Part shown: one piece after another, positions 1 through 11,063 of the stretch
Position numbering within the stretch: position 1 is the stretch's first letter
Layout: the number at the start of each line of letters is the position of its first letter
DNA from: Scylla paramamosain
Lineage: Eukaryota; Arthropoda; Malacostraca; Decapoda; Portunidae
Direction: 5' to 3'
DNA: 64,000 bases
Assembly (NCBI RefSeq): GCF_035594125.1
Contig: NC_087155.1
Span: 1,874,931 to 1,938,930, forward strand
Made by a program: the position numbers and the translations under genes
Notes under the pieces: model-generated
What the model was told of the DNA's origin: nothing
Seen by the model: the letters and a program-made list of their open reading frames with translations, nothing else
The model's database searches: none

Positions 1-659
1 TACTTGTCATCGTGATCTTCATCTTTTTTCTCCTTCTCCTCCACCTCAACATTGTTTCCCGTCTTTTTCTCATCTTTCTCCTCCTCCACCTTCTCCTCCA
101 TTATCCTCTTCTCCCTGCACCAGTGCGCAACACAGAAGGGAGTGAATAGCAGTCAAACACAAGAGGAAACTAAGAAGCGAATCTCCCGTAGCATAATATT
201 CGTAAATTTCAATCTATCGTCGTCAATTTCCCAGCACTCCCAGTCACCAGTCACCCTAAGGCGGCCACGGCGGTGTCACTCGCCAGTCTCGCCACTGACC
301 TCGCCTCTTATTCTTACTTTGCTAAATAAAAAAAATGCTCTTCATCTGCATATTCCCTATAGTATAATGGGAGTATTTTGCATTTAGTATGTATATAAAG
401 AGTAATTTATATTTTATCTTACTGTTGAGCTCTGTGCCATAAAGAATCTCATACTGTATTTTGTATCCAGCGTGACAGTAAAACTGTTTTGTTTATTTTG
501 TTACTTATCTTTTTATTTAGAAGGTATTTTAATAATCTGGAGTGTATCATGAAAAATAAGTAAACAGCAGGTAGTGAGCGAAACTCTCTCGACATACATA
601 CGAAGCAAGCATAAAAGTATAACATTGAAAAATGAATAAATAAAACCTCCGACATGGAC
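1..659. other. No gene recognised; pyrimidine-rich start
   Basis: Positions 15-120 are CTT/TCC-rich low-complexity sequence and the rest is AT-rich. The open frame across 52-387 is Ser/Phe-rich because of the pyrimidine bias and has no recognisable domain. Confidence 0.5.
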
Positions 660-849
660 TAAACAGCACGTGACTTACAACCTTTGCACTCAGACACTAA
701 ACAGCACGTGACTTACAACCTTTGCACTCAGACACTAAACAGCACGTGACTTACAACCTTTGCACTCAGACACTAAACAGCACGTGACTTACAACCTTTG
801 CACTCAGACACTAAACAGCACGTGACTTACAACCTTTGCACTCAGACAC
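660..849. repeat. 38-bp tandem repeat, 5 perfect copies
   Basis: Five head-to-tail copies begin at 660, 698, 736, 774 and 812, with no visible mismatch. Each unit starts TAAACAGCACGTGACTTACA and carries the palindrome CACGTG (canonical E-box core). Perfect identity indicates recent amplification or ongoing homogenisation. There are no unique spacers, so it is a minisatellite. No transcript is evident around it. Confidence 0.95.
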
Positions 850-974
850 ATAAGAAGAAGCCCGCAATATACGCACAGGGCATAACCGTAAAGCTGCAGC
901 ATGAAAAGCAAAACGAGAGGTGGAAAACGGCTTTCACTAGAACACTGAAAGCAAATAAATCTCAGCAGAGACTT

Positions 975-1000
975 TTCAATTAAACTATCACTAGAATCAT

Positions 1001-1041
<41 letters not shown>

Positions 1042-1625
1042 CCTGAAAACCCTAAATAGCTTCCACTGGAGTCTGTTAAACTGTCACTACATGAAAACAC
1101 TCTAGGATGTCACAAATAACTTTTATTGGAACTTGTTAATCACTAGAATTATGAAAACATCTTTGAAAATCGAACTAGATCCTGCTAAATTATCAATTGA
1201 ATCGTGAAAATACCCATGAAAATTCTAAATAGCTTCCATGAAAATAATTCAAACATTCTTATCAATCACAAATAACTTCCACTAAGTCTTTTATAATATC
1301 ACTACATGCAAATGCCCTTCAAAACCCCAGATAGCCTACTAGAGCCTGTTACGCTGTCAATGGAATCATGAAATCACCCTTGAAAAAGAAAAGAAGTTTC
1401 CTCTAGAGCCTTTTAAACTAGCACTAAAATCATGAAAACACCTCTGAAGACCCAATATAATTTTCACCACCAGAACCTGCAAAGCTATCTCAAATATTAC
1501 AATACCCAAATAGTTTTCAGTAGAGTCTTTGAAAACCCTGAAGTATTTCCATTACGGTCACGAAAACACAATTGAAAACCATAAATAACTTCCACTACAG
1601 ACTATTAACTGTTGTCACGATTAGA
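975..1625 (+). repeat. Diverged minisatellite (tail part of repeat family V)
   Basis: Units of about 65-80 bp repeat with heavy divergence. The recurring phrases are CACTAGAATCATGAAAACAC, then CTTGAAAACCC, then AAATAACTTCCACTAGAG and CCTGTTAAACTGTCA. Roughly eight units can be followed. The same phrase recurs at 9255-9420, 10525-10590 and about 29785-29845, and inverted at 7372-7440 and 35580-35640, where it is joined to a second conserved segment. An (AC)n tract at 1004-1040 interrupts it. Confidence 0.7.
1004..1040. repeat. (AC)n microsatellite
   Basis: Uninterrupted AC dinucleotide tract. Confidence 0.98.
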
Positions 1626-1795
1626 CGCTCAAATGTTTGACGATAAGGTCTCTCATCTTATCTCACTTTAAAATCCCTCCCCTCTTGCCAACATCCAGCT
1701 TACCCCTTCCCTTCCCTTCCTGCTCCCTCTCCCCCTTTCCTGCAGACGACACACATTTGCAAGCGCACGCACGCACGGACGCACACACACTCACT

Positions 1796-1798
<3 letters not shown>

Positions 1799-1851
<53 letters not shown>

Positions 1852-1852
1852 C
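1799..1852. repeat. (AC)n microsatellite
   Basis: Long AC tract with one CGCAC interruption near its 3' end, preceded by imperfect GCACGCAC units from about 1760. Confidence 0.97.
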
Positions 1853-1949
1853 ATCTTTATCCTCTCACCTCATCTTTCCTTCCACATCTTGGTAGCTTTT
1901 CCTTTTCTTTCCTTTTCCTTTAGCTCTTCCCTGCAGCCCCTCTCCCCCC

Positions 1950-1950
<1 letters not shown>

Positions 1951-1986
<36 letters not shown>
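1951..1986. repeat. (AC)n microsatellite abutting a SINE
   Basis: The AC tract directly abuts the tRNA-like 5' end of the SINE at 1986. Confidence 0.97.
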
Positions 1987-1989
<3 letters not shown>

Positions 1990-2225
1990 CGCGGGTTCGA
2001 ATCCCGGCCGCAGCGAGGCAAATGGGCGAGCCTCTGAATGTGTAGCCCCTGTTCACTTAGCAGCAAGTAGGTACGGGATGTAACCCGAAAGGTTGTGACC
2101 TCGCTGTCCTGGTGTGTGGTGTGTCATTGGTCTCAGTTCTACCCAAAGATCGGTCACTATGAGCTCTGAGCTCTTTCCGTAGGGGAACGGCTGGCTGGGT
2201 GACCAGCAGACGACCGTAGGTGAAT

Positions 2226-2251
<26 letters not shown>
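1986..2251 (+). mobile_element. tRNA-derived SINE, 5'-truncated, with (CA)n tail
   Basis: The 5' end contains a perfect T-arm-like sequence, GGGTTCGAATCCC (about 1993-2005). It includes the RNA polymerase III B box GGTTCGAATCC and can form a CGGG/CCCG stem. It is followed by a body of about 220 bp unrelated to tRNA and a terminal (CA)n tract at 2226-2251. No A box is visible: the tRNA part starts abruptly after an (AC)n tract, so the copy is 5'-truncated or recombined. Such a structure (tRNA head, unique body, simple tail) is typical of SINEs. The family assignment is inference. Confidence 0.7.
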
Positions 2252-2256
<5 letters not shown>

Positions 2257-2406
2257 TGCTCTTAGCCCCTGTAATCATCATATTCTGCCCTGCGTGACCG
2301 CGTCCTCAGAGACTCGAGGACCTCAGACCTTGAGCGCCGCCTGCAGGGATCCAGTCTGCTTGTTAGTGGGTCTACTGTCTGCTTGTCTTTGTCTCTCTCC
2401 CTCCTT

Positions 2407-2692
2407 TAACTCTCTGTCTGTCTGTCTGAATGTATGTATGTATTGTATATACGTATGTATGCATGTTTGTCTTTGTCTCTCTCCTTCCTCTCACTCTCTG
2501 CCTGTCTGTCTATCTCTGTCTGTTTGTCTGTCTGTCTGTCAGTATGTATGTATGTATGTATGTATGTATATATGTATGAGTATATGTATGTATATACGTA
2601 TGTTTGTTTGTCTTTGCCTCTCTCTGTCTGTCCTTCTGTCTGTCTGTCTGTATCTGTTTGCCTGCCTCTTCCCCATCCTCTGTCTGTCCGCC

Positions 2693-2741
<49 letters not shown>

Positions 2742-2828
2742 GCCTGCCTGCCTGCCTGCCTGTCTGTCTCTGTTTGTCTGCTTGTCTGTCTGTCTGTCTG
2801 TCTGTCTGCCTGCCTGCCTGTATGTCTG

Positions 2829-2873
<45 letters not shown>

Positions 2874-2962
2874 ATGCTTGTCTCTCTGTGTCTGTCTGTC
2901 TACTTCTCTCTTTCTGTCTGTCTGTCTGCTTCTCTGTCTATCTGTCTGTCTGTCTACTTCTC

Positions 2963-3003
<41 letters not shown>

Positions 3004-3198
3004 ATGCTTGTCTGTCTGTCTGTCTACTTCTCTCTTTCTGTATGTCTGTCTGCTTCTCTGTCTATCTGTCTGTCTGTCTACTTCTCTCTGTCTGTCTGTC
3101 TGTCTGTCTGTCTGTATGCTTGTCTGTCTGTCTGTCTACTTCTCTCTTTCTGTCTGTCTGTCTGCTTCTCTGTCTATCTGTCTGTCTGTCTACTTCTC

Positions 3199-3239
<41 letters not shown>

Positions 3240-3478
3240 ATGCTTGTCTGTCTGTCTGTCTACTTCTCTCTTTCTGTCTGTCTGTCTGCTTCTCTGTCTA
3301 TCTGTCTGTCTGTCTACTTCTCTCTGTCTGTCTGTCTGTCTGTCTGCTTCTCTGTCTGCCTTCCTGTCGTCTGTTTGTCTGTCTGTCTGCTTGTTTATAT
3401 ATCTGTCTGTCTATTTGTCTTTGCCTCTTCCTTATCTTCTAATTCAGTATTTGTCTGTCTGCCAATATATCTGTCCGT
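2407..3478. repeat. (TCTG)n/(TATG)n compound array with higher-order units
   Basis: About 1.07 kb of TCTG tetranucleotides with TATG segments (about 2430-2465 and 2540-2610) and TGCC variants. From 2871 a higher-order unit appears: TGTATGCTTG starts at 2871, 3001, 3113 and 3237, each followed by TACTTCTCTC, TGCTTCTCTGTCTATC and a second TACTTCTCTC block. Unit length is 112-130 bp, varying mainly with the number of TCTG repeats. Because the period is not a multiple of three, all three frames stay open (Cys/Leu/Ser/Val-rich). These long frames are artefacts. Confidence 0.95.
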
Positions 3479-4228
<750 letters not shown>

Positions 4229-4230
4229 GT

Positions 4231-4450
4231 TGTTCATCACTGGAACCGCGGTGACTCAGGCGGCAGCGCGTCTGACTATTACACAAGTGACCAGGCTTCG
4301 AATCCTTCTCACGACCGGTATTGTTCTGGGATTCACCCAGCCTTGAAGTGTGCACCGGGCAGCTGTGACAGGGAAGGTGAAGGTGGCGGAGCGAGAAACT
4401 AACCAGCGTACTCCAAATGCCAAGGCTGTCTGTCCTAAGCTCGTCCTATG
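4231..4450 (+). mobile_element. Probable tRNA-derived SINE copy (diverged)
   Basis: The segment GGCAGCGCGTCTGACT (about 4261-4276), followed about 25 bp later by GGCTTCGAATCC, resembles the D-arm/A-box to T-arm/B-box spacing of a tRNA head; the B box has one mismatch. A body of about 120 bp without tRNA similarity follows. This body differs from the SINE at 1986, so there are two SINE types, or one may be a decayed tRNA pseudogene. No terminal simple repeat or target duplication was found. Confidence 0.5.
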
Positions 4451-4549
4451 CAAATGCTCACTGAATTCGGCACCTCTTTGTGATTGTCATTCATCTGTTC
4501 AAAAAGTATATGCATAGTTTCATCTGTACGCATGAGTCTCATTACAGCA

Positions 4550-4985
4550 CCGGTGAACTCCTTAAGTGTTAATGAAAGAACGACACTTTATTTGTCTACC
4601 TCTGAGTCATTAATGTCATTAATGTCCTTGAGTGCTAATGAGAACGACATTTATTTCCTCTATCTACGTTGGTCGTTCACATCACCCAACCCTTTAGTGC
4701 TAATGAGAGAACGACACTTGGTACCCCCGGGTCGTTTATGTCTTAACCTCAAGTTTAATTAGAGAACTAAACATTTGCTACCTCCACTGGTCATTTACAT
4801 CACCCCACACAGTAAATGCTAATGAGAACGACAATTGTTACCTCATTTCCTCTCAATCATTTGTATGGCCTCGCGTTAATGAGAGAACACTTGTTACCTT
4901 ATTACATGGAGATCACTTATATCACCTACCTCTAATGTGCTAATGAGAGACGACACCACCTCGTTACTCCGAGGGGTCAGTTGTT
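4550..4985 (+). repeat. Diverged minisatellite, about 60-66 bp, 7 copies
   Basis: The phrase GTGCTAATGAGAGAACGACA recurs with changes near 4566, 4632, 4697, 4752, 4814, 4873 and 4938. Each is followed by a TTGTTACCTC-like block and a GGTCATTTACATCACC-like block. Divergence is high, so this is an old array. No coding function is evident. Confidence 0.8.
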
Positions 4986-5289
4986 TTGAAGCGTAGTTAA
5001 GGACACTTCAATGATGTAGTGGATTACGTGTATGTCATTTTGCGACACACACACACAGCTAAGTTACTGATGTCCTGAGATACGCAGAATAAGAGTACCA
5101 CCAGTAATTAATCAGCAGAGAGTCACTAATCACCACAGTCACCCCCACACACGAGTCAAGGCACACACTTGTCCACGCGCCACCCAGTCCCAGGAAACAT
5201 CTGAGGTGCAGCGGCTCGCCAGGCAGGCAGGGGCGCCGTCCCGTTGCAAACAGTGACCAGACAATTACTTCCACACTCAACATTTGGGG

Positions 5290-5400
5290 TTGGCAGTGTG
5301 TGTTAGTGGTCAAGTGTGTATTATTTGCATTGGTTGAAATTACTGTTAGTCGCTTTAGTTGGTGTAAAGGTTAGAGATTACGTATTTAGACTACACAAAG
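5290..5400 (+). repeat. Dispersed repeat shared with 22105-22205
   Basis: The run GTGTGTTAGTGGTCA, then CATTGGTTGAAATTA, CTGTTAGT and GTTAGAGATTA occurs in the same order at 22105-22205. The surrounding sequence is otherwise unrelated. Family unknown. Confidence 0.6.
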
Positions 5401-5840
5401 TGGTTACCGCAGCAGACACGCATCAGGTCTGTATGAAACGGGAAGGCAGTGCGTTCAGGCTGCGGTAAATACACTAAAAAGCAGAATACACTCATATGTG
5501 GTAGCCCTACTTTAAAAGAAGACAGAACAAGAAAAAAAATAAGAAGACAAGAAAAGAAAAACAAGGAAGAATAAATGGAGGAAAAAGAAAGAGGAAATAG
5601 ACACGGCCAGTATCCGCCACGGTTGTCCTGTAGACTGCGTCACCACCTCCATCACATGACATGTACAAAATTTGACTTATCCAGGGCGCCTAACAGTTTC
5701 GTCACAGCAATCCCACACGGTTTCACGGAGCAGAGTGGAAGCAACAGCCACTGAAAGGCTTGAACTGCTCCATCACTCTAAGTTGTCGTTCGTGTTTCGA
5801 GGTGATATCCTTAACTTGCACCTCAATATTTCATTAAGCC

Positions 5841-6046
5841 TGAGAAGAACCCGTGCCAGTCACAGGGTTGAGGTAGAAGACAGCATGGGTAGCAGTAACT
5901 GAGCACAAGAGACTGAAGAACCCGTGCCAGTCGTGGGGATGAGCTACAAGAAAGTATGAGTAACAATAACTGAGCACAAGAGACTGAGAAGAATCCCTGC
6001 CAGTCGGACAGAGCCTTAGGATAGCACGAATAATATTAAGAGACTA
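5841..6046 (+). repeat. About 71-bp tandem repeat, 3 copies
   Basis: Units start at 5841, 5913 and 5983 with GAGAAGAACCCGTGCCAGTC or a variant, followed by TAACTGAGCACAAGAGACTG. The third copy is degenerate. Confidence 0.85.
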
Positions 6047-6125
6047 ATTCCACACATACGAACTTCAAAATGTCCCATATCTGAGTTTTTCTTTTTTTCT
6101 TTTTTTGAAGTATGTCCTAGAACGT

Positions 6126-6258
6126 TGCCACTGTTATGGATGCCGAGTCATTAAGGGGCTTTAAAAAAAGATTACATAAATTCATGTATGAGGACGATGA
6201 GTGAAAGAAACAGGTTGGTATGTTTTCTGCAGGGACTGCCAGACGTAGAGCACTGCAA
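6126..6258 (+). mobile_element. LINE B 3'-end fragment
   Basis: Contains GCCGAGTCATTAAGGGGCTT (end of the RT tail, matching the SAESxxxFKRRLDK region of other copies), then GGGACTGCC and ACGTAGA from the family's 3' untranslated end. It is short and diverged. Compare 12360-12615, 46100-46420 and 47700-48033. Confidence 0.65.
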
Positions 6259-6685
6259 GCAACCACCGGTCCACTAGCGGCGTGCTGTTCTGTCGTAATC
6301 TTGACCGCTGATGTCTCTCTCGGCGCTTGTTATCTACACTTCTCTTTCCTTTACTGCTTTTTGTACTTGATTTGTATTATTTTCTTTTATTTTTCATTTT
6401 CTGAGGTTTATGTAAAATTATAAACATACATTTATCGTGTTATTATTACTTTCACCAACCATTAATTGCATAAACACCTTTTTTTGCATATTTCATATAT
6501 ATTGTCCGACTCCTTAGGGCGCGATAGACTCAACAACAACAGCTGTCATCGGCGCCACAAGGAGGCACTGCAAGACCAGAAGCAAGTTTTACCCACAGCG
6601 CATCATTTCTGTTACACTAACTAAACTCGCCAAGTCTTTGGAATCTCCTTCAATATTTTTTTTGTTTGACAGCGGCATATTAAGC

Positions 6686-6688
<3 letters not shown>

Positions 6689-6773
<85 letters not shown>
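6689..6773. repeat. (TC)n microsatellite
   Basis: Pure CT tract of about 85 bp. Confidence 0.99.
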
Positions 6774-6774
<1 letters not shown>

Positions 6775-6825
6775 ATGTTTGGTTCGTAAATGTTATTATT
6801 TCTGATTATTACACTTACATAAAGA

Positions 6826-7060
6826 ATATATCTATCTATCTATTTATCTATCTATTTATCTGTCTATCTACACCTATCTATCAATGTACATTTATCCATC
6901 TCTACACATCTATCTATATATCTATCTATTTATCTATCTATAAATCTACCTACTTACTTACGTACCTATCTATCGATCCATAATTTTACTTTTTTACACA
7001 TATCTATCTATCCATCTGTCTGTCTATCTATTTATTTATCTACCAATCTATCAAGCTATA
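6826..7060. repeat. Imperfect (TATC)n array
   Basis: TATC tetranucleotides with TTTATC, TGTC and TACC variants through the interval. Confidence 0.9.
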
Positions 7061-7371
7061 CGTATGAGAGCCCCGTGGCAGATGGGCGAGGCACTAAAGT
7101 TTGCAGTGCCGGAAGCCCCCACCGCCCCAGGGCCTCGCGGGGATGCCTGGGTCTTCTGCTCGGGGCCACGGGATAGAGAGAGCTGTGTTGTATCGCCTCA
7201 GACGCAGAGCAACGTAAAACAGGGAAATGGTGGTGATACAGGAGTGTGTGTGCTCGTGTTGGTTGCTTATTCTTCGTGAGATTTTTGTTATTATATGAAC
7301 AGAATGCGTGTGATGGCTATGGAACATATCTGAATATTTTTTTGGTCACACCTCCAACAGTTGTAAAAGGG

Positions 7372-7530
7372 ATTTAGTTGAAGTGACATAGGTTTTTGAG
7401 AAAGTTTTTATGGTTCTAGCGACAGATTAACAAGATATCTACATTGTTAATAGGAGAAACAGTCATGAGAGCCCGGCTAGTTATCTCTGTGGCTTTTGAA
7501 AATAGTCGTGATGAGAGAACTTATATTGTA
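7372..7530 (-). repeat. Repeat family V copy (unknown dispersed element)
   Basis: Read on the minus strand it has two joined parts. The head, ACTATTTTCAAAAGCCACAG then AGATAACTAGCCGGG, matches 35640-35735 (minus) and 55440-55510 (plus). The tail, CTTGTTAATCTGTCGCTAGA then ACCATAAAAAC, matches the minisatellite phrase at 975-1625. Both parts occur in the same order at 35580-35745. No terminal repeats or coding capacity were identified, so the element class is unknown. Confidence 0.65.
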
Positions 7531-7552
7531 AAGGTGTGGAGAATCAGCTGTT

Positions 7553-7584
7553 GCTACTACTACTACTACTACTACTACTACTAT

Positions 7585-7641
<57 letters not shown>
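7553..7641. repeat. (CTA)n microsatellite
   Basis: CTA trinucleotide tract with one ATT interruption near 7584. Confidence 0.98.
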
Positions 7642-7647
7642 CGTTGC

Positions 7648-7650
<3 letters not shown>

Positions 7651-7686
<36 letters not shown>
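7651..7686. repeat. (TG)n microsatellite, then (GACT)n
   Basis: TG tract. A short GACT array follows at 7711-7733. Confidence 0.97.
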
Positions 7687-7687
<1 letters not shown>

Positions 7688-7823
7688 CAAGGGTCCTGTT
7701 GTGTGCTTCCCGATGACTGACTGACTGACTGACTTAATAATTGACTAAATGAATAGTTGACTTTGATGTGTCACAACAAGAGGATCATATAACGCAGTAA
7801 ATTACACGCTGAATAATTATATA

Positions 7824-7826
<3 letters not shown>

Positions 7827-7912
<86 letters not shown>
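7827..7912. repeat. (AG)n microsatellite
   Basis: Pure AG tract of about 86 bp. Confidence 0.99.
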
Positions 7913-7915
<3 letters not shown>

Positions 7916-8002
7916 CACGTGTTATATTCAAATTTCATTCTATTTATGTGTATTCATCTATTTATTTATTTATTTACTTTTATTGTTTTTTCTCTTCCTT
8001 TC

Positions 8003-8026
8003 TTCTTCTTCTTCTTCTTCTTCTTC

Positions 8027-8081
<55 letters not shown>
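8003..8081. repeat. (TTC)n-(TTA)n compound microsatellite
   Basis: TTC units change to TTA units at about 8028. Stray TTTA repeats lie just upstream at 7957-7980. Confidence 0.97.
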
Positions 8082-8384
8082 CATTCACTCTACTTACATG
8101 TTTCCGTTGTCAGTATTAAGTGTCCAACAAGGCAACAGTTAAGTAATACACAAAACAGTACAACTCATTAATATCATCCTTCCTCAGCTGCTCTAATAAT
8201 AATAACAATTCAAGTGCACTGACTACACTTTCCACTGCACTTATAAATCTTTTTCTACTTCATGCCCACTGTTATCATGTAATCTGCTTCCTTCTATATT
8301 CCTTCTAAGTGCATAGAGACTACCAATTATTAAGACGTAAATACAATACTACCCGCTAAGGTTACAATGAAGTGTGGTTAAGCA

Positions 8385-8570
8385 GTAATTCTCCTCCCCT
8401 CTCACCTTTATTCTGTCCACCTCACTAAAGCAGGAGTTAACTAGCACCTTCCTTCGCTCCTTCATCCCTTTCATTGGCACACTCTGGAACTTTGTCTCTT
8501 TCTGTCTTTCCTCCTCTGTAATGACTCGATCTGTTTCAAAAGTGGAGTAGCAAGAGTCTTCTGGAAATAA
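8385..8570 (+). mobile_element. Diverged LINE A relative, C-terminal fragment
   Basis: Broken frames read like the end of the LINE A ORF: CTCACC, ATTCTGTCCACCTC, a stretch like AACGCAAGAGTTAACCAGTA, then CATCCCTTTC and CTCTGGAACT. These match 27455-27545 in order but with many changes. It is an old, distinct subfamily remnant. Confidence 0.6.
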
Positions 8571-9044
8571 ATTGATCTAATTTTATTTATTTATTGCTCA
8601 TTTATTTATTTACTTATTTATTTTTACTAACTTTTAACTGCGAGCGGAAACTTCAGCATGCTATTTTATTATTTTTTCCCTTAGCCAGGAATAAAACACA
8701 AAGAATAAAAGACCAAAAGGGTATAATTTCCAGTATACTCCTTAACCAATTTCCATTTATATCCCCCTGTGCACCTCTAACTCCTTCACAACAACTGCCA
8801 ATTCACGAGCTTCACGCAGGCACCAGGTGTTGACCAGAGCAGAGTAAGGACTCACTCTCCTTCCAGCGTCCTGTTAGCTGAATTTTTAACAGAAGGATAA
8901 CAAGACGTCTCCGGGATTTAACTGGCCAACCCGAACAGAACTCTTTCCATATTTATCTTATGGAAAGAGGTAATTACGCTGGTGTTTTTTTGGTATAGAG
9001 TTTTGTAGCCAGTGTTCTTTTTATACGAAAATGTGTTATTCATG

Positions 9045-9420
9045 ACAGACTTGTGTTCTGAGGCGCCCCGAGCTCTCATCAGGAGTGTTTTCTATGGCCG
9101 CGGAAATGATTAGTCGGGGTACAGGGATGTTTTTCATTGAGGGTACAAAATCAAGTGTGTGTGTGTGTGTGTGTGTGGGTGTGTGTGAATAGTGTTTTCC
9201 AATAGGGCCATGTATGTGTTGGGTTAAAAAATCAGACCTGTAACTTTTCAATCTCTACTAGTCATGAAAACACCCATAAAAAAAAAAAAAAAAAAAATCT
9301 CAGCCACCTCATCTCATAAAAGCACTTCCTGAGAACCCCAGCTACCTTTTCCAACCACTAGTCATAAAAACACGCTTGGAAACTCCCAATAACTTCCACC
9401 ACAACACATCGAAAAAAGAG
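9045..9420 (+). repeat. Repeat family V copy with tail units
   Basis: The head (9045-9130: GAGCTCTCATCAGGAGTGTT, TTCTATGGCCGCGGAAATGA, TTAGTCGGG) resembles 55430-55500. After a (GT)n tract at 9151-9187 the tail units follow (ACTAGTCATGAAAACACCC near 9257 and ACTAGTCATAAAAACACGC near 9357), interrupted by poly(A). The order of head and tail equals that at 55395-55555. Confidence 0.55.
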
Positions 9421-9639
9421 ACAAGACACTGAAACGTTTTGAAATACAGACTTGTTACTTAAATCATTTCACTGCCAGCCATTTTTTTTTTCCATAATCA
9501 TCTATAAATTTTAAGATACTTATACTGCAGTTTCTTTGTAACCTCTTAATCTCTCTTCTTTCTGCCTCTATAAAAAATTATTTCTTTACAATGTTTCGAA
9601 TGTTGACGAAGGGAAACCTTACCGGTGGAAGGACTCCGT

Positions 9640-9721
9640 TGATTTGATCATAATATTAGGATTTGTTCTTAAGCGATTTAAGGTTTTGATTGCACCTCGT
9701 ACTCCTAAATGATTTTTTTTT
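9640..9721 (+). repeat. 38-39-bp tandem array, left part
   Basis: Contains ATATTAGGATTTGTTCTTAA and GCGATTTAAGG, followed by a second unit near 9695 (GTACTCCTAAATGA). It matches units right of the LINE A insertion at 10141-10450. Confidence 0.75.
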
Positions 9722-10138
9722 TTTTTTTTTTGTTGCCAAGGGCAACAAAATTATGAATAAAAAAAAGGGCCCAGTTAATGCTAGTTTCCATGCAGATGTC
9801 AGATAGAATAAAAAAAAAAAAAAACAGGTCTTGAAACCTCCCTCTTGAAAGAGTTCAAGTCATTGGAAGGAGGAAATACAGAAACAGGCAGGGAGGTGCA
9901 AAGTTTACCAGAGAAAGGGAAGGATGATTGAAAATACTGGTTAACTCTTGCATTAGGGAGGTGGACAGAATAACGATGAGAGAAAGAAGAATGTCTTGTT
10001 CAGCGAGGCCGCGGGAGGAGAAGAGGCATGCAATTAGCAAGATAAGAAAAGTAGTTAGCGTTAAAATAGCGGTAAAAGAGAGCAAGAGATGTAACGATGC
10101 GGTGATGAGGAACAGAATGAAGACAGTCAGTTAGATTG
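9722..10138 (-). mobile_element. LINE A 3'-end fragment (5'-truncated)
   Basis: On the minus strand this is the last part of the LINE A ORF and its 3' UTR, including the conserved 3' phrase TTTTGTTGCCCTTGG, ending in an A-tract (T-tract at about 9714-9735 on the given strand). Frameshifts break the coding frame. It sits inside a 38-39-bp tandem array (9640-9705 and 10141-10450). Removing 417 bp leaves 78 bp, which is two repeat periods, between flanking anchor copies. Confidence 0.85.
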
Positions 10139-10140
10139 GA

Positions 10141-10450
10141 GCCTTCAATATTAGGGGTTGTATTCTTAAACGATTTAAACTTAAAATATTAGGGTTTGTA
10201 TTCTTAAGCCATCGGAGCTTTCACTAATCAGGACTTGTACTCTAAAACGATATGTCTTTTTAGTAACAGCTTAGATTATTGGAACTTTCAGTATTAGAGT
10301 TTGTATACTTAGACAATCTAACCTTTCAATATAAAGTCTTACATTCTTAAGTATTGGTGCTCTCAATATTTGTGCTTGTATTCTTAAACGATCTGACCTT
10401 TCAGTATTAGATCTTGTACATATTTTTAGTCGATCTGAACTTTCAAAAGC
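10141..10450 (+). repeat. 38-39-bp tandem array, right part
   Basis: The phrase CAATATTAGGGTTTGTATTC, then TTAAACGATCTGAACTTT, recurs. GTATTCTTAA-like anchors lie at 10160, 10198, 10237, 10302, 10341, 10377 and 10415, giving mostly 37-39 bp spacing. Units are diverged. Confidence 0.85.
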
Positions 10451-10975
10451 ACATTTTGTTTGGACACAAATGTAACTAGTTGGATTATTATCATGTCTTC
10501 CTTTAACTATGGCGCAGAATCCTTGTTTAACTGTCACTAGAATCACGAAGACATCCTCGCAAACTCATAACTTTCTCTACAGTCTGTTAAAAGAAGTGAA
10601 GAGAGGGCGCTGAAATATTTGAGACTATGGACCCTGTAGGACTGCGAGGCATAACATAAAGACTGTTGCTGCTGCTGCTGAAAATATGGGTAAAAGATGG
10701 AGTGAAATAGAGGTCCATTGCTCCTACAGGGTTCTCCTCATAGCAGCTACATTTTAACAAGTTCTGAAAATAAGAATAAAGTCGATTAAACTTGATTTGG
10801 GCTCAGGATGCAAGGCAGTGAATGCTATTGATGAAGTGTTAGGTTCGGAGTAAGATGTTGTGAAGTTTAGTAACTTTAGAGAAACTGAGATAGCTAGAGT
10901 TCAGCAAGCAGTTTGAAGCTCAGACATTATTGAAATTCCCAAAACAGAAGGGAGAGTTACCTATAGTAGTTTTCT

Positions 10976-10976
<1 letters not shown>
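10451..10976. other. No gene recognised; short family V tail at 10525-10590
   Basis: CTGTCACTAGAATCACGAAG at 10532, followed by TCTGTTAAAAG, is a tail unit of repeat family V. The remainder contains a (GCT)n run near 10670 and nothing else recognisable. Confidence 0.5.

Positions 10977-11060
<84 letters not shown>
10977..11060. repeat. (AC)n microsatellite, about 84 bp
   Basis: Pure AC tract. Confidence 0.99.

Positions 11061-11063
<3 letters not shown>

Noticed and set aside
660..849. CRISPR-like array
   Set aside because: The 38-bp units are directly adjacent with no spacers, and the genome is eukaryotic. It is a minisatellite.
1990..2010. Functional tRNA gene at the GGTTCGAATCC arm
   Set aside because: No acceptor, D or anticodon arm can be placed upstream. 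An (AC)n tract occupies that position.
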